Source: Vibrio maritimus
GTDB lineage: Bacteria > Pseudomonadota > Gammaproteobacteria > Enterobacterales > Vibrionaceae
Direction of reading: 5' to 3'
DNA length: 64,000 bases
Assembly (NCBI GenBank): GCA_003263775.1
Contig: JYJJ01000055.1
Coordinates: 51,341 to 115,340, forward strand
The translations under genes and the position numbers were made by a program. The notes under the pieces are model-generated. The model saw nothing but the letters and a program-made list of their open reading frames with translations, was not told where the DNA came from and ran no database searches. Below are positions 20,496-31,310 of this stretch, one piece after another. The first letter of the stretch is position 1, and the number at the start of each line of letters is the position of its first letter.

Positions 20496-21284
20496 ATGAG
20501 TCAGCAAAATACACCATTAGTGATCAAGTTAGGCGGCGCGGCACTGTCGTGCTCAGATACGCTTGGACAACTATTTAAGGCTATCTCTGATTACAGCCAG
20601 CAAGCGCAGCGAAGCATCGTAATTGTTCACGGTGGCGGTTATCTCGTAGACGACCTAATGAAGAAGCTCGACATTCCGACTGTTAAGAAGCAAGGTTTGC
20701 GTGTGACACCTTATGATCAGATCCCTTTGATTGCGGGCGCGCTAGCGGGCACAGCAAACAAGCTACTACAAGGCGATGCGATTAAAGCGGGTCTTAATGC
20801 GGTAGGTTTGAGTCTTGCTGACGGTGGTCTTTGTGAAGTGACTGAGCTAGACCCAGAGCTTGGTGCCGTAGGCGATGCTAAGCCAGGTAACCCAGCTGTT
20901 CTACAAGCGATTTTAGCAGCAGGCGCATTGCCAATCATTAGCTCAATCGGTCTAGATAGCCAGGGTCAGCTAATGAACGTTAATGCCGACCAAGCGGCCG
21001 TGGCAGTGGCTGGCGCATTGGATGCAGAATTAGTGCTGCTATCTGATGTGAGTGGCGTGCTGGATGGCAAAGGTCATCTGCTACCAAGTCTGACTAAGCA
21101 AGAAGCGGATGCGCTGATTGAAGGCAAAGTGATTACCGATGGCATGATTGTTAAGGTACAAGCCGCACTGGAAGCGGCCAATGACCTAGGTCGCCCAATT
21201 GAAGTGGCGACATGGCGATACCCAGAAAAATTAGTCGAATTGTTTGCAGGTCAGAGTATCGGCACACAGTTCGTCCCAAACTGA
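20496..21284 (+). CDS. argB: Acetylglutamate kinase
   Basis: It phosphorylates N-acetylglutamate. ATG 20496 follows GAGGAGAG and gives 262 residues beginning [17 protein letters not shown]; an upstream in-frame start inside argC is rejected. The amino-acid kinase signatures [20 protein letters not shown] and ADQAAVAVA are all present. It lies in the argCBG operon. Confidence 0.97.
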   Translation: MSQQNTPLVIKLGGAALSCSDTLGQLFKAISDYSQQAQRSIVIVHGGGYLVDDLMKKLDIPTVKKQGLRVTPYDQIPLIAGALAGTANKLLQGDAIKAGLNAVGLSLADGGLCEVTELDPELGAVGDAKPGNPAVLQAILAAGALPIISSIGLDSQGQLMNVNADQAAVAVAGALDAELVLLSDVSGVLDGKGHLLPSLTKQEADALIEGKVITDGMIVKVQAALEAANDLGRPIEVATWRYPEKLVELFAGQSIGTQFVPN

Positions 21285-21369
21285 ATTATCAAATTTACGA
21301 TTAACGAATTTAAAGTGAAGTAACCCGAGAAGCTGACCGCCAAAATCAGGCTCGGACAAGGAGAGAGAC

Positions 21370-22587
21370 ATGAGTAAACCATCTGTAAAAAAAGTTGTTG
21401 TTGCCTACTCTGGCGGTCTAGATACGTCAGTGATCATCCCATGGCTAAAAGAGAACTACGACTGTGAAGTTGTGGCGTTCGTTGCCGATGTTGGTCAGGG
21501 TGAAGAAGAACTTGTAGGTATCGAAGAAAAAGCGAAGGCATCTGGCGCATCTGAGTGCTACATCGCTGACCTGAAAGAAGAAATGGTCGCTGACTACATC
21601 TTCCCAACGCTAAAAACGGGTGCGTACTACGAAGGTAAGTACCTGCTAGGTACATCAATGGCGCGTCCGATTATTGCTAAGGCTCAAGTAGAAGTCGCGC
21701 GTAAAGTCGGTGCTGATGCTCTGTGCCACGGCTGTACAGGTAAGGGTAATGACCAAGTACGTTTCGAGGGTGCATTTGCAGCCTTAGCCCCAGACCTAAC
21801 CGTGATTGCGCCTTGGCGTGAGTGGGATCTCGTTAGCCGTGAAGAGTGCCTAGATTACCTAGCGGAGCGTAACATCCCTTGTACCGCTTCACTAACTAAG
21901 ATCTATTCACGTGATGCAAACGCATGGCACATCTCTACAGAAGGCGGCGTTCTGGAAGATACATGGAATGCGCCAAACGATGATTGCTGGGCGTGGACAG
22001 TGGATCCTGAGCAAGCACCTGATCAAGCAGAATACGTAACGCTAGAAGTAGCAAAAGGCGAAGTGGTTGCCGTTGACGGTGAGAAAATGACGCCATACAA
22101 CGCTCTGGTTTACCTAAACGAGAAAGGCGTGAAGCACGGCGTTGGTCGTATCGACATCGTTGAAAACCGTCTTGTCGGTATGAAGTCTCGTGGCTGCTAC
22201 GAAACTCCAGGGGGCACGATCATGATGGAAGCACTGCGTGCGGTTGAGCAGCTAGTGCTGGACAAAACATCGTTTGAGTTCCGTGAAGAGCTAGGCGTGA
22301 AAGCCTCACACCTTGTTTATGACGGTCGTTGGTTCACACCTCTTTGTAAGTCTATCTTGGCAGCGTCGGAAGAGCTGGCACAAGACGTGAACGGCGAAGT
22401 TGTGGTTAAGCTATACAAAGGTCAAGCGATTGTGACTCAGAAACGCAGCGTAAACAGCCTATACTCAGAAGAGTTCGCAACGTTCGGTGAAGATGAAGTG
22501 TACGACCAAAGCCACGCTGAAGGCTTCATCCGCCTTTACTCGCTATCAAGCCGTATCAGAGCGTTGAACGAAGCAAAGAAAAAATAA
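21370..22587 (+). CDS. argG: Argininosuccinate synthase
   Basis: It condenses citrulline and aspartate with ATP. The 405-residue protein belongs to the shorter type 1 family, unlike the longer E. coli enzyme, as is usual for Vibrio. The PP-loop is [11 protein letters not shown] near residue 12, and [13 protein letters not shown] near 120 is the second family signature. RBS AAGGAGAGAG precedes ATG 21370. It is followed by a strong terminator, so argH depends at least partly on its own promoter. Confidence 0.97.
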   Translation: MSKPSVKKVVVAYSGGLDTSVIIPWLKENYDCEVVAFVADVGQGEEELVGIEEKAKASGASECYIADLKEEMVADYIFPTLKTGAYYEGKYLLGTSMARPIIAKAQVEVARKVGADALCHGCTGKGNDQVRFEGAFAALAPDLTVIAPWREWDLVSREECLDYLAERNIPCTASLTKIYSRDANAWHISTEGGVLEDTWNAPNDDCWAWTVDPEQAPDQAEYVTLEVAKGEVVAVDGEKMTPYNALVYLNEKGVKHGVGRIDIVENRLVGMKSRGCYETPGGTIMMEALRAVEQLVLDKTSFEFREELGVKASHLVYDGRWFTPLCKSILAASEELAQDVNGEVVVKLYKGQAIVTQKRSVNSLYSEEFATFGEDEVYDQSHAEGFIRLYSLSSRIRALNEAKKK

Positions 22588-22616
22588 TTTAGCTTAGTCA
22601 TACTGATTGAAATCTA

Positions 22617-22649
22617 GAAACCCATTTGTTATCAAATGGGTTTCTTTTT
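22617..22649 (+). terminator. Terminator after argG
   Basis: A perfect 12-bp stem GAAACCCATTTG / CAAATGGGTTTC with loop TTAT, followed by TTTTTA. Confidence 0.92.
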
Positions 22650-22692
22650 ATCTGGACGATAAAAATGGGCGACAAAAGCTGAATAGCATTAA

Positions 22693-22731
22693 TTTGAATA
22701 TTTATGTGAAATAAATGAATTTTTACTTTAT
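22693..22731. promoter_or_regulatory. Tandem ARG boxes upstream of argH
   Basis: Two 18-bp boxes, TTTGAATATTTATGTGAA (22693-22710) and AATGAATTTTTACTTTAT (22714-22731), are separated by 3 bases. Both carry an exact TGAAT left half-site, 21 bases apart, which is the canonical ArgR operator geometry. Confidence 0.8.
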
Positions 22732-22856
22732 TTTTAATTCGGTTTGTCGTACCTTGAACCCTATCAACAAAGACACTGAGTTGCATTTAATTCACTCAGC
22801 GAGAATAGCGGTTTATTCTTACAATAAGTAACCACAGAAGCAGCGACGCAGACTGA

Positions 22857-24749
<1,893 letters not shown>

Positions 24750-25125
24750 CGTATTGAAAAATAAAGCAGTAACGAAAAGATCGGAAAAATTTTAAAAAAA
24801 GATCATTTTTCTGGGAACAAACAAGAAAAGGCACGGTCTATTAAAGTACCACTGCTTTTTCTTAGAAGAATCTAAGAAGGCCCCGAGTCAAGGTTGACTA
24901 CGGGGCTTTTTTCTTTTTAGCGCTTTTCAAAGTTCTCTCCTTCTCAATCTAACCCTCTCATTTTCTATTAATCTAATATTTCTGTTTTGCCTGCAGCGGA
25001 GAAAAACTTCGGTTCGCCAAGCATGTCACAATGTTCGCGTGTTGCTTGTCCCTGGTATCCGATAGAATAGGCCTTCCTGTTTCAGCCCTATCGTTCGGAT
25101 AGCCAAATAAAAGAGCAATAACATT
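24750..25125. other. Intergenic region after argH
   Basis: There is no gene in about 375 bases. The first 165 bases hold two hairpins and a strong terminator and may be an argH 3'UTR or a small RNA. The rest is pyrimidine-rich and must include the promoter of the RidA-like gene. Confidence 0.5.
24859..24912 (+). terminator. Double hairpin ending in a rho-independent terminator
   Basis: The hairpin TTCTTAGA/TCTAAGAA (24859-24878, loop AGAA) is directly followed by GCCCCG-AGTCA / TGACT-CGGGGC (24880-24906), then a T-rich run. The second is a textbook terminator; the tandem structure is also typical of small RNA 3' ends. Confidence 0.85.
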
Positions 25126-25473
25126 ATGATTGAACGCCTTCATACCAAAGAGCGCATGAGCCGCATCGTTAAGCACAATGGCACCATCTACCTTTGTGGC
25201 CAGGTGTGCGCAGATGCCACGAAAGACATTACTGAACAGACGCAAACCATGCTTGATAAGGTCGAGGCTCTGCTACTTGAAGCGGGCAGCGACAAAGAAC
25301 ACATGCTGTCAGCGACCATCTATCTTAAAGACATGCAAGATTTCCAAGCAATGAACGCAGTATGGGACGCATGGGTACCAGCAGGCCATGCGCCAGCTCG
25401 TGCTTGTGTGACTGGAGATATGGCCCGTGAAGCCTTGCTGGTGGAGATCTCTGTTATCGCTGCTGAAAAATAA
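25126..25473 (+). CDS. RidA/YjgF family protein (YoaB-like)
   Basis: A 115-residue member of the RidA (YjgF/YER057c/UK114) family, whose best-known member deaminates reactive enamine/imine intermediates from PLP enzymes. The sequence most resembles the YoaB subgroup: N-terminal hydrophobic strand, [22 protein letters not shown] in the middle and GHAPARACV, which holds the Arg expected to bind the carboxylate. The start at 25126 gives the full N-terminal strand. The subgroup's specific substrate is unknown. It stands alone, converging on an unrelated gene pair. Confidence 0.88.
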   Translation: MIERLHTKERMSRIVKHNGTIYLCGQVCADATKDITEQTQTMLDKVEALLLEAGSDKEHMLSATIYLKDMQDFQAMNAVWDAWVPAGHAPARACVTGDMAREALLVEISVIAAEK

Positions 25474-25541
25474 TTGACATAATGTGCCCGAGTACAAAGT
25501 GTATTCGGGTATAAATCTTTGTGATTAGTTGACTAGGCTTG

Positions 25542-26027
25542 TTACGATTGATTGAGTAACTCAAGCATTTTATATCGATTGGCAGTCGGCTTTTCATCTA
25601 GATAAACGTAGAGTAATTGCCTCACATCCTTCTCAGTCAGAGGGTCATTTAAACTAGGGTCAGCACCGCGAGAAAGTAGCCATTCAAACATGGTGAGGTT
25701 ATCTTGTATAACAGCACTAACTAGGGGTAATGCCTGGTTACTAGTTACAAAGTTGATGTCATAGTTGCTGTCTAGTAGAGATTGAATCAACTCATATTTA
25801 TGGAAAGTGCCCTCAGTATTTAAAAGAGTAGTCAATCCAAAGTCCCTTGCTACGATTTCAATAAGTTCATTCGATGGCCCTATGTACTCGAAGTATGCCA
25901 AGCATTGGTCGCGATTGAACACCTTCATTTCAACCCCAGAAGCACACCACATTACACGCTCTTCTGAAGGCAGAATTACAATCGTTATAGCCACTACTAC
26001 AAAAAAGAGAAAAAACTTTTTTTTCAT
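25542..26027 (-). CDS. Exported or membrane-anchored protein with an ankyrin-like repeat
   Basis: I do not recognise this protein as a named family. From ATG 26027 it has 161 residues. A basic start (MKKKFFLFF) and a hydrophobic stretch to about residue 20 form a signal peptide or anchor. Two cysteines follow in CASGVEMKVFNRDQC, which could make a disulfide outside the cytoplasm. The C-terminal half has an ankyrin-like segment (LPLVSAVIQDN then WLLSRGADPSLND). I chose this start, not the one 29 codons upstream, because its ATG overlaps the upstream stop as ATGA, implying translational coupling. The gene pair is visibly more AT-rich than its neighbours and may be acquired. An immunity or adaptor role would be guesswork. 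Confidence 0.6.
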   Translation of the reverse strand: MKKKFFLFFVVVAITIVILPSEERVMWCASGVEMKVFNRDQCLAYFEYIGPSNELIEIVARDFGLTTLLNTEGTFHKYELIQSLLDSNYDINFVTSNQALPLVSAVIQDNLTMFEWLLSRGADPSLNDPLTEKDVRQLLYVYLDEKPTANRYKMLELLNQS

Positions 26028-26485
26028 ACATTTATCCAAAGTCTTTCTAGAGGTTTTGTATTTGCGTAGTGAGGAATAATGAGAGGTTTGTTTTTTGCAA
26101 TGCCGTCCAGACACATAGAAAAGTAGGACTTAAAGCGCGACTCTAACGTCCTAATAACAAACTCATATATCTTAACTTTACGTAGATCTTTTTGAGTAGC
26201 ATATCGATAAAAGTGGGGAGCTAGATTTGTAATGAGCTTTTCTATAATTTTATGAAGAGGCAATGTAGGGTTGATTGTTGACTCATAAATGGCAAGCATA
26301 AATCCAATGTTATAAGTCGCATCAATGGCCTCAAGCAACAGGCTTTGAGCAAATCCCCGATAAAAATCGGTTACTACTAGATCGTTAATGTCACTCTTAA
26401 GTGAGGGAAAGAACAGAGCAAGAATTTCTTTAGTTTCTTGTTCTGTGAATAGTAGTTCCTGCTCCTTGAACGTCTTCAGCTTCAT
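26024..26485 (-). CDS. Hypothetical cytoplasmic protein
   Basis: A 153-residue protein with no recognised motif, no signal peptide and no membrane segment. It is predicted helical, with many Leu, Ile, Phe and Lys residues. A strong RBS (GAGAGGA six bases before the ATG) supports translation. Its stop overlaps the start of the ankyrin-like gene (ATGA), so the two form an operon. The AT-rich composition and lack of a known family between two conserved oxidative-stress-type loci suggest an accessory insertion. Function unknown. Confidence 0.6.
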   Translation of the reverse strand: MKLKTFKEQELLFTEQETKEILALFFPSLKSDINDLVVTDFYRGFAQSLLLEAIDATYNIGFMLAIYESTINPTLPLHKIIEKLITNLAPHFYRYATQKDLRKVKIYEFVIRTLESRFKSYFSMCLDGIAKNKPLIIPHYANTKPLERLWINV

Positions 26486-26642
26486 TTTTTCCTCTCGAGA
26501 TTGCCTTAGCTTGTCGACTGCACGCTACCTAACGTCAAATAAATTGTCGATTCGCTGTGGGGGATTGCGAGTGGATGCTGTTAAGAATGTAATTGATAAA
26601 GAGAATAGGTTGGTTTGTTGTGAGCGTCATAGGAATGGAAGT

Positions 26643-26670
26643 AGAGCTAGGGTATTACTACCCTAGCTCT
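26643..26670. terminator. Perfect 12-bp inverted repeat after the peroxiredoxin gene
   Basis: AGAGCTAGGGTA and its exact complement flank a TTAC loop, five bases past the stop codon of the minus-strand peroxiredoxin gene. It lacks a T-run in either direction, so it may be a weak terminator, a 3'-end stabiliser or a protein site. Confidence 0.55.
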
Positions 26671-26675
26671 AATTA

Positions 26676-27404
26676 TTATGCCAAATAGGCTTCAAGCTCT
26701 TCACTACCACCAATATGCTTACCACCGATAAACACTTGCGGTACAGTTGTGCGACCACTTACGGCACGCAAAGTCACTGTCGTGGCGTCTTTACCTAGTA
26801 CGATTTCTTCATACTGAAGGTTGTGGTCAATCAGGTTTTGCTTCGCTTTCATGCAGAATGGGCAACCTGGCTTAGAGAATACTGTGATGGATTCTTGAGT
26901 CTTGTAGCTTGGCGCGATGTAGTTCAGCATCGTATCTGCATCAGAAACCTTGAACGGGTCGCCTGGCTCGTTTGGCTCGATAAACATCTTCTCTACTACG
27001 CCGTTTTTCACCAGCATGCTGTAGCGCCATGAGCGTTTGCCAAAGCCTAGGTCGTTTTTCTCAACTAGCATACCCATGCCGTCTGTGAAGTCGCCGTTAC
27101 CATCTGGAATGAAGGTAATGTTTTCTGCTTCTTGATCTGACTTCCATGCGTTCATAACGAAGGTGTCGTTTACTGATACACATAGGATTTCATCTACACC
27201 GTGATCTTTGAACACAGGGAACAGCTCGTTGTAGCGCGGTAAGTGGCTTGAAGAGCATGTTGGCGTAAATGCACCTGGTAGACTGAACACAATCACGGTC
27301 TTGTCTTTGAACAGCTCATCTGTTGTTACGTTGACCCACGCATCACCCTGACGAGTTGGGAATGTCACTTGAGGTACTGCTTGGCCTTCTTTAGATGCAA
27401 ACAT
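26676..27404 (-). CDS. Peroxiredoxin-glutaredoxin fusion (hybrid Prx5)
   Basis: A thiol peroxidase with a built-in reductant. Residues 1 to about 160 are a Prx5-type peroxiredoxin with the peroxidatic cysteine in [14 protein letters not shown]. Residues from about 170 to 242 are a glutaredoxin with the CPFC active site and the TVPQVFIGG cis-proline loop. It uses glutathione to reduce peroxides, as shown for the Haemophilus hybrid enzyme. It is divergent from oxyR with about 160 bases between, so OxyR control is likely. Confidence 0.95.
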   Translation of the reverse strand: MFASKEGQAVPQVTFPTRQGDAWVNVTTDELFKDKTVIVFSLPGAFTPTCSSSHLPRYNELFPVFKDHGVDEILCVSVNDTFVMNAWKSDQEAENITFIPDGNGDFTDGMGMLVEKNDLGFGKRSWRYSMLVKNGVVEKMFIEPNEPGDPFKVSDADTMLNYIAPSYKTQESITVFSKPGCPFCMKAKQNLIDHNLQYEEIVLGKDATTVTLRAVSGRTTVPQVFIGGKHIGGSEELEAYLA

Positions 27405-27541
27405 ACTTATGTCCTTCTGGATAATTAAATTCTTGTGAGTCTAGCGTTGCTAACAGAGAGTAGCGTTTATTGCTTTGCTTCGTTGGGACTATTATCAAAA
27501 AAATGGTTTGATAGTTCTAATCGTTTATTGTTATGGTATCG

Positions 27542-27556
27542 ATAGTCAAATTCTAT
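27542..27556. promoter_or_regulatory. OxyR-like binding site before oxyR
   Basis: ATAGTCAAATTCTAT matches the OxyR half-operator ATAG-N7-CTAT and lies 12 bases before the oxyR start codon. A second ATAG element at 27511 is not in canonical phase. Autorepression and peroxiredoxin activation from this region are inferred. Confidence 0.5.
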
Positions 27557-27567
27557 CGGAGCATGCG

Positions 27568-28455
27568 ATGAACATTCGTGATTTTGAATACCTAGTGGCC
27601 CTGGCTGAGCACAAACATTTTCGTAAAGCAGCAGAAGCTTGCTTTGTTAGTCAGCCGACACTAAGTGGTCAGATCCGCAAACTGGAAGACGAGATTGGTA
27701 CCTCTCTGTTAGAGCGCAGCAGTCGCCGAGTACTGTTTACGGATGCCGGCTTGCAGCTGGTTGAGCAAGCAAAGCGCATCCTCAAGGAAGTTAAGACGTT
27801 TCGTGAGATGGCTGCGGGGCAAAGTGGTGAGATGATGGGACCGATGCATATTGGCTTTATTCCCACGGTAGGTCCATATCTACTTCCTCGTATTGTGCCA
27901 AAGCTAAAAGAGTCATTCCCCGACCTTGAACTTTTCCTGCATGAGGCTCAAACGCATCAATTGGTTAGACAGTTGGAAGAAGGGAAACTCGATTGTTTAG
28001 TGCTGGCGTCAGTCCCAGAAACTGCACCGTTTAAAGAAATTGAAGTCTTTAATGAGCCGATGAGTATTGCGGTGCCATGCGACCATGCTTGGGCAAAACG
28101 CGATGAGATAGAGATGGATGAGCTAAAAGGGCAAACCGTGCTGTCACTCGGTGACGGACACTGTCTGCGCGACCAAGCCCTTGGCTTCTGTTTTGCTGCT
28201 GGTGCGAGAGATGATGAACGATTTAAAGCAACTAGCTTAGAGACGTTGCGTAACATGGTGGCCGCAGGAGCAGGCATTACCTTGCTGCCTGAGCTGTCTC
28301 TGCCTAAAGAGAAAGAAAAGGATGGCGTGTGCTACGTGACCGCTGTGAATCCGACGCCGTCTCGCAGTATTGTTCTAGCCTATCGCCCAGGCTCGCCGCT
28401 GCGTGCGCGTTTTGAGAAATTGGCAGAGTCGATCAGTCGTTATCTTAGTGCTTAG
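27568..28455 (+). CDS. oxyR: Hydrogen peroxide-sensing regulator OxyR
   Basis: A LysR-family activator switched by disulfide formation. ATG 27568 gives the family start MNIRDFEYLVALAEHKHFRKAA; an in-frame start 31 codons upstream is rejected. The redox pair falls exactly at Cys199 and Cys208 (HCLRDQALGFC), the E. coli numbering, which fixes the identity. The protein is 295 residues with an N-terminal winged helix-turn-helix (residues 1-60). The adjacent peroxiredoxin fusion is a plausible target. Confidence 0.96.
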   Translation: MNIRDFEYLVALAEHKHFRKAAEACFVSQPTLSGQIRKLEDEIGTSLLERSSRRVLFTDAGLQLVEQAKRILKEVKTFREMAAGQSGEMMGPMHIGFIPTVGPYLLPRIVPKLKESFPDLELFLHEAQTHQLVRQLEEGKLDCLVLASVPETAPFKEIEVFNEPMSIAVPCDHAWAKRDEIEMDELKGQTVLSLGDGHCLRDQALGFCFAAGARDDERFKATSLETLRNMVAAGAGITLLPELSLPKEKEKDGVCYVTAVNPTPSRSIVLAYRPGSPLRARFEKLAESISRYLSA

Positions 28456-28473
28456 TGCTGAAATTCAGATGAT

Positions 28474-28500
28474 AAAAAAGGGGCTTAGCGCCCCTTTTTA
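28474..28500. terminator. Bidirectional terminator between oxyR and mrcA
   Basis: The stem GGGGC/GCCCC is flanked by A- and T-runs, with loop TTAGC, between convergent genes. Confidence 0.88.
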
Positions 28501-28515
28501 CTTGTTAAGTCCAAT

Positions 28516-31164
28516 CTAGAACAGACTTTCACCGCCAGACTCATCACTAGAGTACAAGGTGTCCGTTAGGCTTTCCTGTACGTACTCAGTTGGTTCAGTT
28601 CCAATCTTGAAGTATTCAAACATGGTTGAACCATCGGTCTTATTGGTAAGAAGACCCGAATCTCGGTCGATACGCACGCGAGTGATATCATTTGGTACTT
28701 GTTTAGCGACCACTTCGTGACCTTCAAGCGCCATACCCATGAAGTCCACCCACGCAGGTTGAGCGGTTTTTGCACCTGCCTCAGCGCCGGTGATTTGGTC
28801 TTTACCTAAGTTTGCGTTTGCCGTTGTGCGGCCAAGCTTTCTTTGGTGGTCATCAAAACCAACCCAAGCAGTTGCGACGATACCCGGACCATAACCGTTG
28901 TACCACGCGTCTTTAGAGTCGTTGGTGGTACCCGTTTTACCGCCTACATCGCGACGTTTAAGCTTTTGAGCACGCCAGCCAGTACCGTTCCAACCAGTGC
29001 CTTCACGCCAGTTACCACCGCCCCAAACGTTGCTGTAGAGCATTTCACGCGTTAGGAACGCGGTTTGCTCTGAAATCACTTTTGGTGCGTAGCGCGGTTC
29101 GTCGGTTTCCGTTAGGTCTTCTTCGTTAAATTGCGCGATATCCAGTGGCTCAATTTCAGACGCATTAGTTGCTTCTTCAATGCTTGGTGCTGCATCTTCT
29201 GTTGCTGCTTTGGCAAACTTAGGGGCCTGCATATCAGGACAGTTCTGATGACACACGACTTTCGGGTTCGCTTCAAACTCAACTTTGCCGAATGGGTCTT
29301 CAACTTTGCTGATATAGAATGGCTCTACATAGTATCCGCCGTTAGCAAACACAGAGAAACCTTGCGCCATTTGAACCGGTGTCAAACTGCCAGCACCAAG
29401 AGCAATCGTCTCAGAGCGAGGCAATTTAGACTTGTCAAAACCGAATCGAGTTAGGTAATCACGAGTCTCATCTAGACCCACCTCACGAAGAACACGCACC
29501 GCCATGACGTTTTTAGACTGTGCTAGACCGATACGAAGACGTGTTGGACCAGTGTAGGTTGGTGGCGAGTTTTTAGGACGCCATGCAGTGCCTGCACTCT
29601 TATCCCACTTATTGATCGGTGCATCGTTTACAAGACTAGCCAGCGTCATGTCTTTATCCAGTGCGGCAGCGTAGATAAACGGTTTAATGCTCGAACCTAC
29701 CTGTCTTACCGATTGCGTTGCACGGTTAAACTTACTGTGTACGAAGTTAAAACCGCCCACGAGGGACAGTACTGCGCCGTTTTCTGGGTTGATAGCAACA
29801 AATGCTGTATTGGCATTCGGCACTTGGCTTAGACGCCACGTGATAGCCGTTGGCTCAGATACTTGGTCGTCTTCAGTTTGCGCTTCTTTTTCCTCGGGAG
29901 ATACATCTGGGGTGATACTGAGGTCTGCAGCGCGAACCCAAATTTGCTCACCCACCGCGACGACATCGCTTGGTGCTTTTGGTGCAGCCCCTTGACGATC
30001 ATCGGTGCGGAACTTACGAGCCCAGTTCATGTTTTCCCAGCTAACCGTCTGCTCGCCGTAGCTTTTAACATAAACGGTTGCAGATTTATCAGCTACTTTA
30101 GTCACCACTGCAGGACGAAGTTCACCATAGGTTGGCTGGCGACGTAGGTGCTTGGCAATTTCTTCGCTGGTCATTGCGGTTTGACCTGCTTTCCACAGCA
30201 CTTTTTCTGCGCCGCGGTAACCGTGTCGCTCGTCGTAGCTAAGAAGGTTTTTAATTGCCGCGATGTGACCTGCTTTTTGCAGTTTCGAGTCAATCGTGGT
30301 GGTGATACGCATGCCTGATTCGTACGCTTCTTCACCGTAACGACTCACCATCCAAGCGCGTGCAATTTCTGCTACATACGGAGCACTTAGCTCGATCTCA
30401 GCACCATGGTATTGAGAGATAATTGGCTCCGCACGGGCTTCATCAAATTCAGCTTGAGTGATGTATTTTTCAGACAGCATGCGTGACAGCACGACGTTAC
30501 GACGCTGAGTAGCACGCTCCACTGAGTAGATAGGGTTCATGGTCGATGGCGCTTTAGGAAGGCCTGCCAATACTGCAATCTCACTGAGGGTGAGTTGATC
30601 AAGGTTACGACCGAAGTACGCCTGTGCTGCCGCGCCAAAACCGTATGAGCGGTAGCCCAAGAAGATTTTGTTAACGTACAGCTCCATGATTTCTTGTTTG
30701 CTAAGAAGTTGCTCGATGTGCACGGCGATGAAGATTTCTTTCACCTTACGCATGATTTTCTTCTCGTTCGACAAGAAGAAGTTACGAGCCAGCTGCTGGG
30801 TGATGGTACTCGCACCTTGCGAGGCACTACCGGACGCGATAACGGCCACAGCTGCACGCGTAATACCGATTGGGTCAAAACCAAAGTGGTCGTAGTAGCG
30901 GCTATCTTCTGTCGCAATCAGAGCTTCGATAAGTTCTTGTGGGATCTCATCGTAAGATATTGGAATTCTGCGCTTTTCGCCGAATTGTGCGATCAGCTTC
31001 CCATCTTGGCTGAACACCTGCATCGGTGTTTGTAGTTGGACGTCTTTAAGAGTCGCGACATCAGGTAACTCAGGTTTTACGTAGTAGTAAAACCCAAAAA
31101 TTGTACCGACTCCAAGGAGTATGCAAATGAATGCAAGAACCAACAGTCTCTTTATGAACTTCAC
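28516..31164 (-). CDS. mrcA: Penicillin-binding protein 1A
   Basis: A class A bifunctional peptidoglycan synthase anchored in the inner membrane by an N-terminal segment (residues 7-28). The glycosyltransferase domain carries the catalytic Glu in ATEDSRYYDHFGFD near residue 86. An OB-like region follows. The transpeptidase domain has SSIKPF (SxxK) near 488 and KTGTT near 746. At 882 residues it is slightly longer than the E. coli protein. It is divergent from pilM, the classic ponA/mrcA-pil arrangement in gammaproteobacteria. Confidence 0.97.
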   Translation of the reverse strand: MKFIKRLLVLAFICILLGVGTIFGFYYYVKPELPDVATLKDVQLQTPMQVFSQDGKLIAQFGEKRRIPISYDEIPQELIEALIATEDSRYYDHFGFDPIGITRAAVAVIASGSASQGASTITQQLARNFFLSNEKKIMRKVKEIFIAVHIEQLLSKQEIMELYVNKIFLGYRSYGFGAAAQAYFGRNLDQLTLSEIAVLAGLPKAPSTMNPIYSVERATQRRNVVLSRMLSEKYITQAEFDEARAEPIISQYHGAEIELSAPYVAEIARAWMVSRYGEEAYESGMRITTTIDSKLQKAGHIAAIKNLLSYDERHGYRGAEKVLWKAGQTAMTSEEIAKHLRRQPTYGELRPAVVTKVADKSATVYVKSYGEQTVSWENMNWARKFRTDDRQGAAPKAPSDVVAVGEQIWVRAADLSITPDVSPEEKEAQTEDDQVSEPTAITWRLSQVPNANTAFVAINPENGAVLSLVGGFNFVHSKFNRATQSVRQVGSSIKPFIYAAALDKDMTLASLVNDAPINKWDKSAGTAWRPKNSPPTYTGPTRLRIGLAQSKNVMAVRVLREVGLDETRDYLTRFGFDKSKLPRSETIALGAGSLTPVQMAQGFSVFANGGYYVEPFYISKVEDPFGKVEFEANPKVVCHQNCPDMQAPKFAKAATEDAAPSIEEATNASEIEPLDIAQFNEEDLTETDEPRYAPKVISEQTAFLTREMLYSNVWGGGNWREGTGWNGTGWRAQKLKRRDVGGKTGTTNDSKDAWYNGYGPGIVATAWVGFDDHQRKLGRTTANANLGKDQITGAEAGAKTAQPAWVDFMGMALEGHEVVAKQVPNDITRVRIDRDSGLLTNKTDGSTMFEYFKIGTEPTEYVQESLTDTLYSSDESGGESLF

Positions 31165-31310
31165 CGAGAATTTCCTAATTAATTGGGGTTACGAGTAGGT
31201 AATTACTTGTAGGCTAGGACAAAAATATACCTATAGGGTTAATTAACGCTTATTTGAGCGTCGATCTCAACCTTTTCACGTTGTTTATGTATTTGTTGAG
31301 GTTATTTTTC

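Noticed and set aside
26486..26640. Integron-type attC site beside the AT-rich gene pair
   Set aside because: A CTAAC-like string is present near 26527 but I could not find the paired core sites and imperfect palindrome an attC needs.
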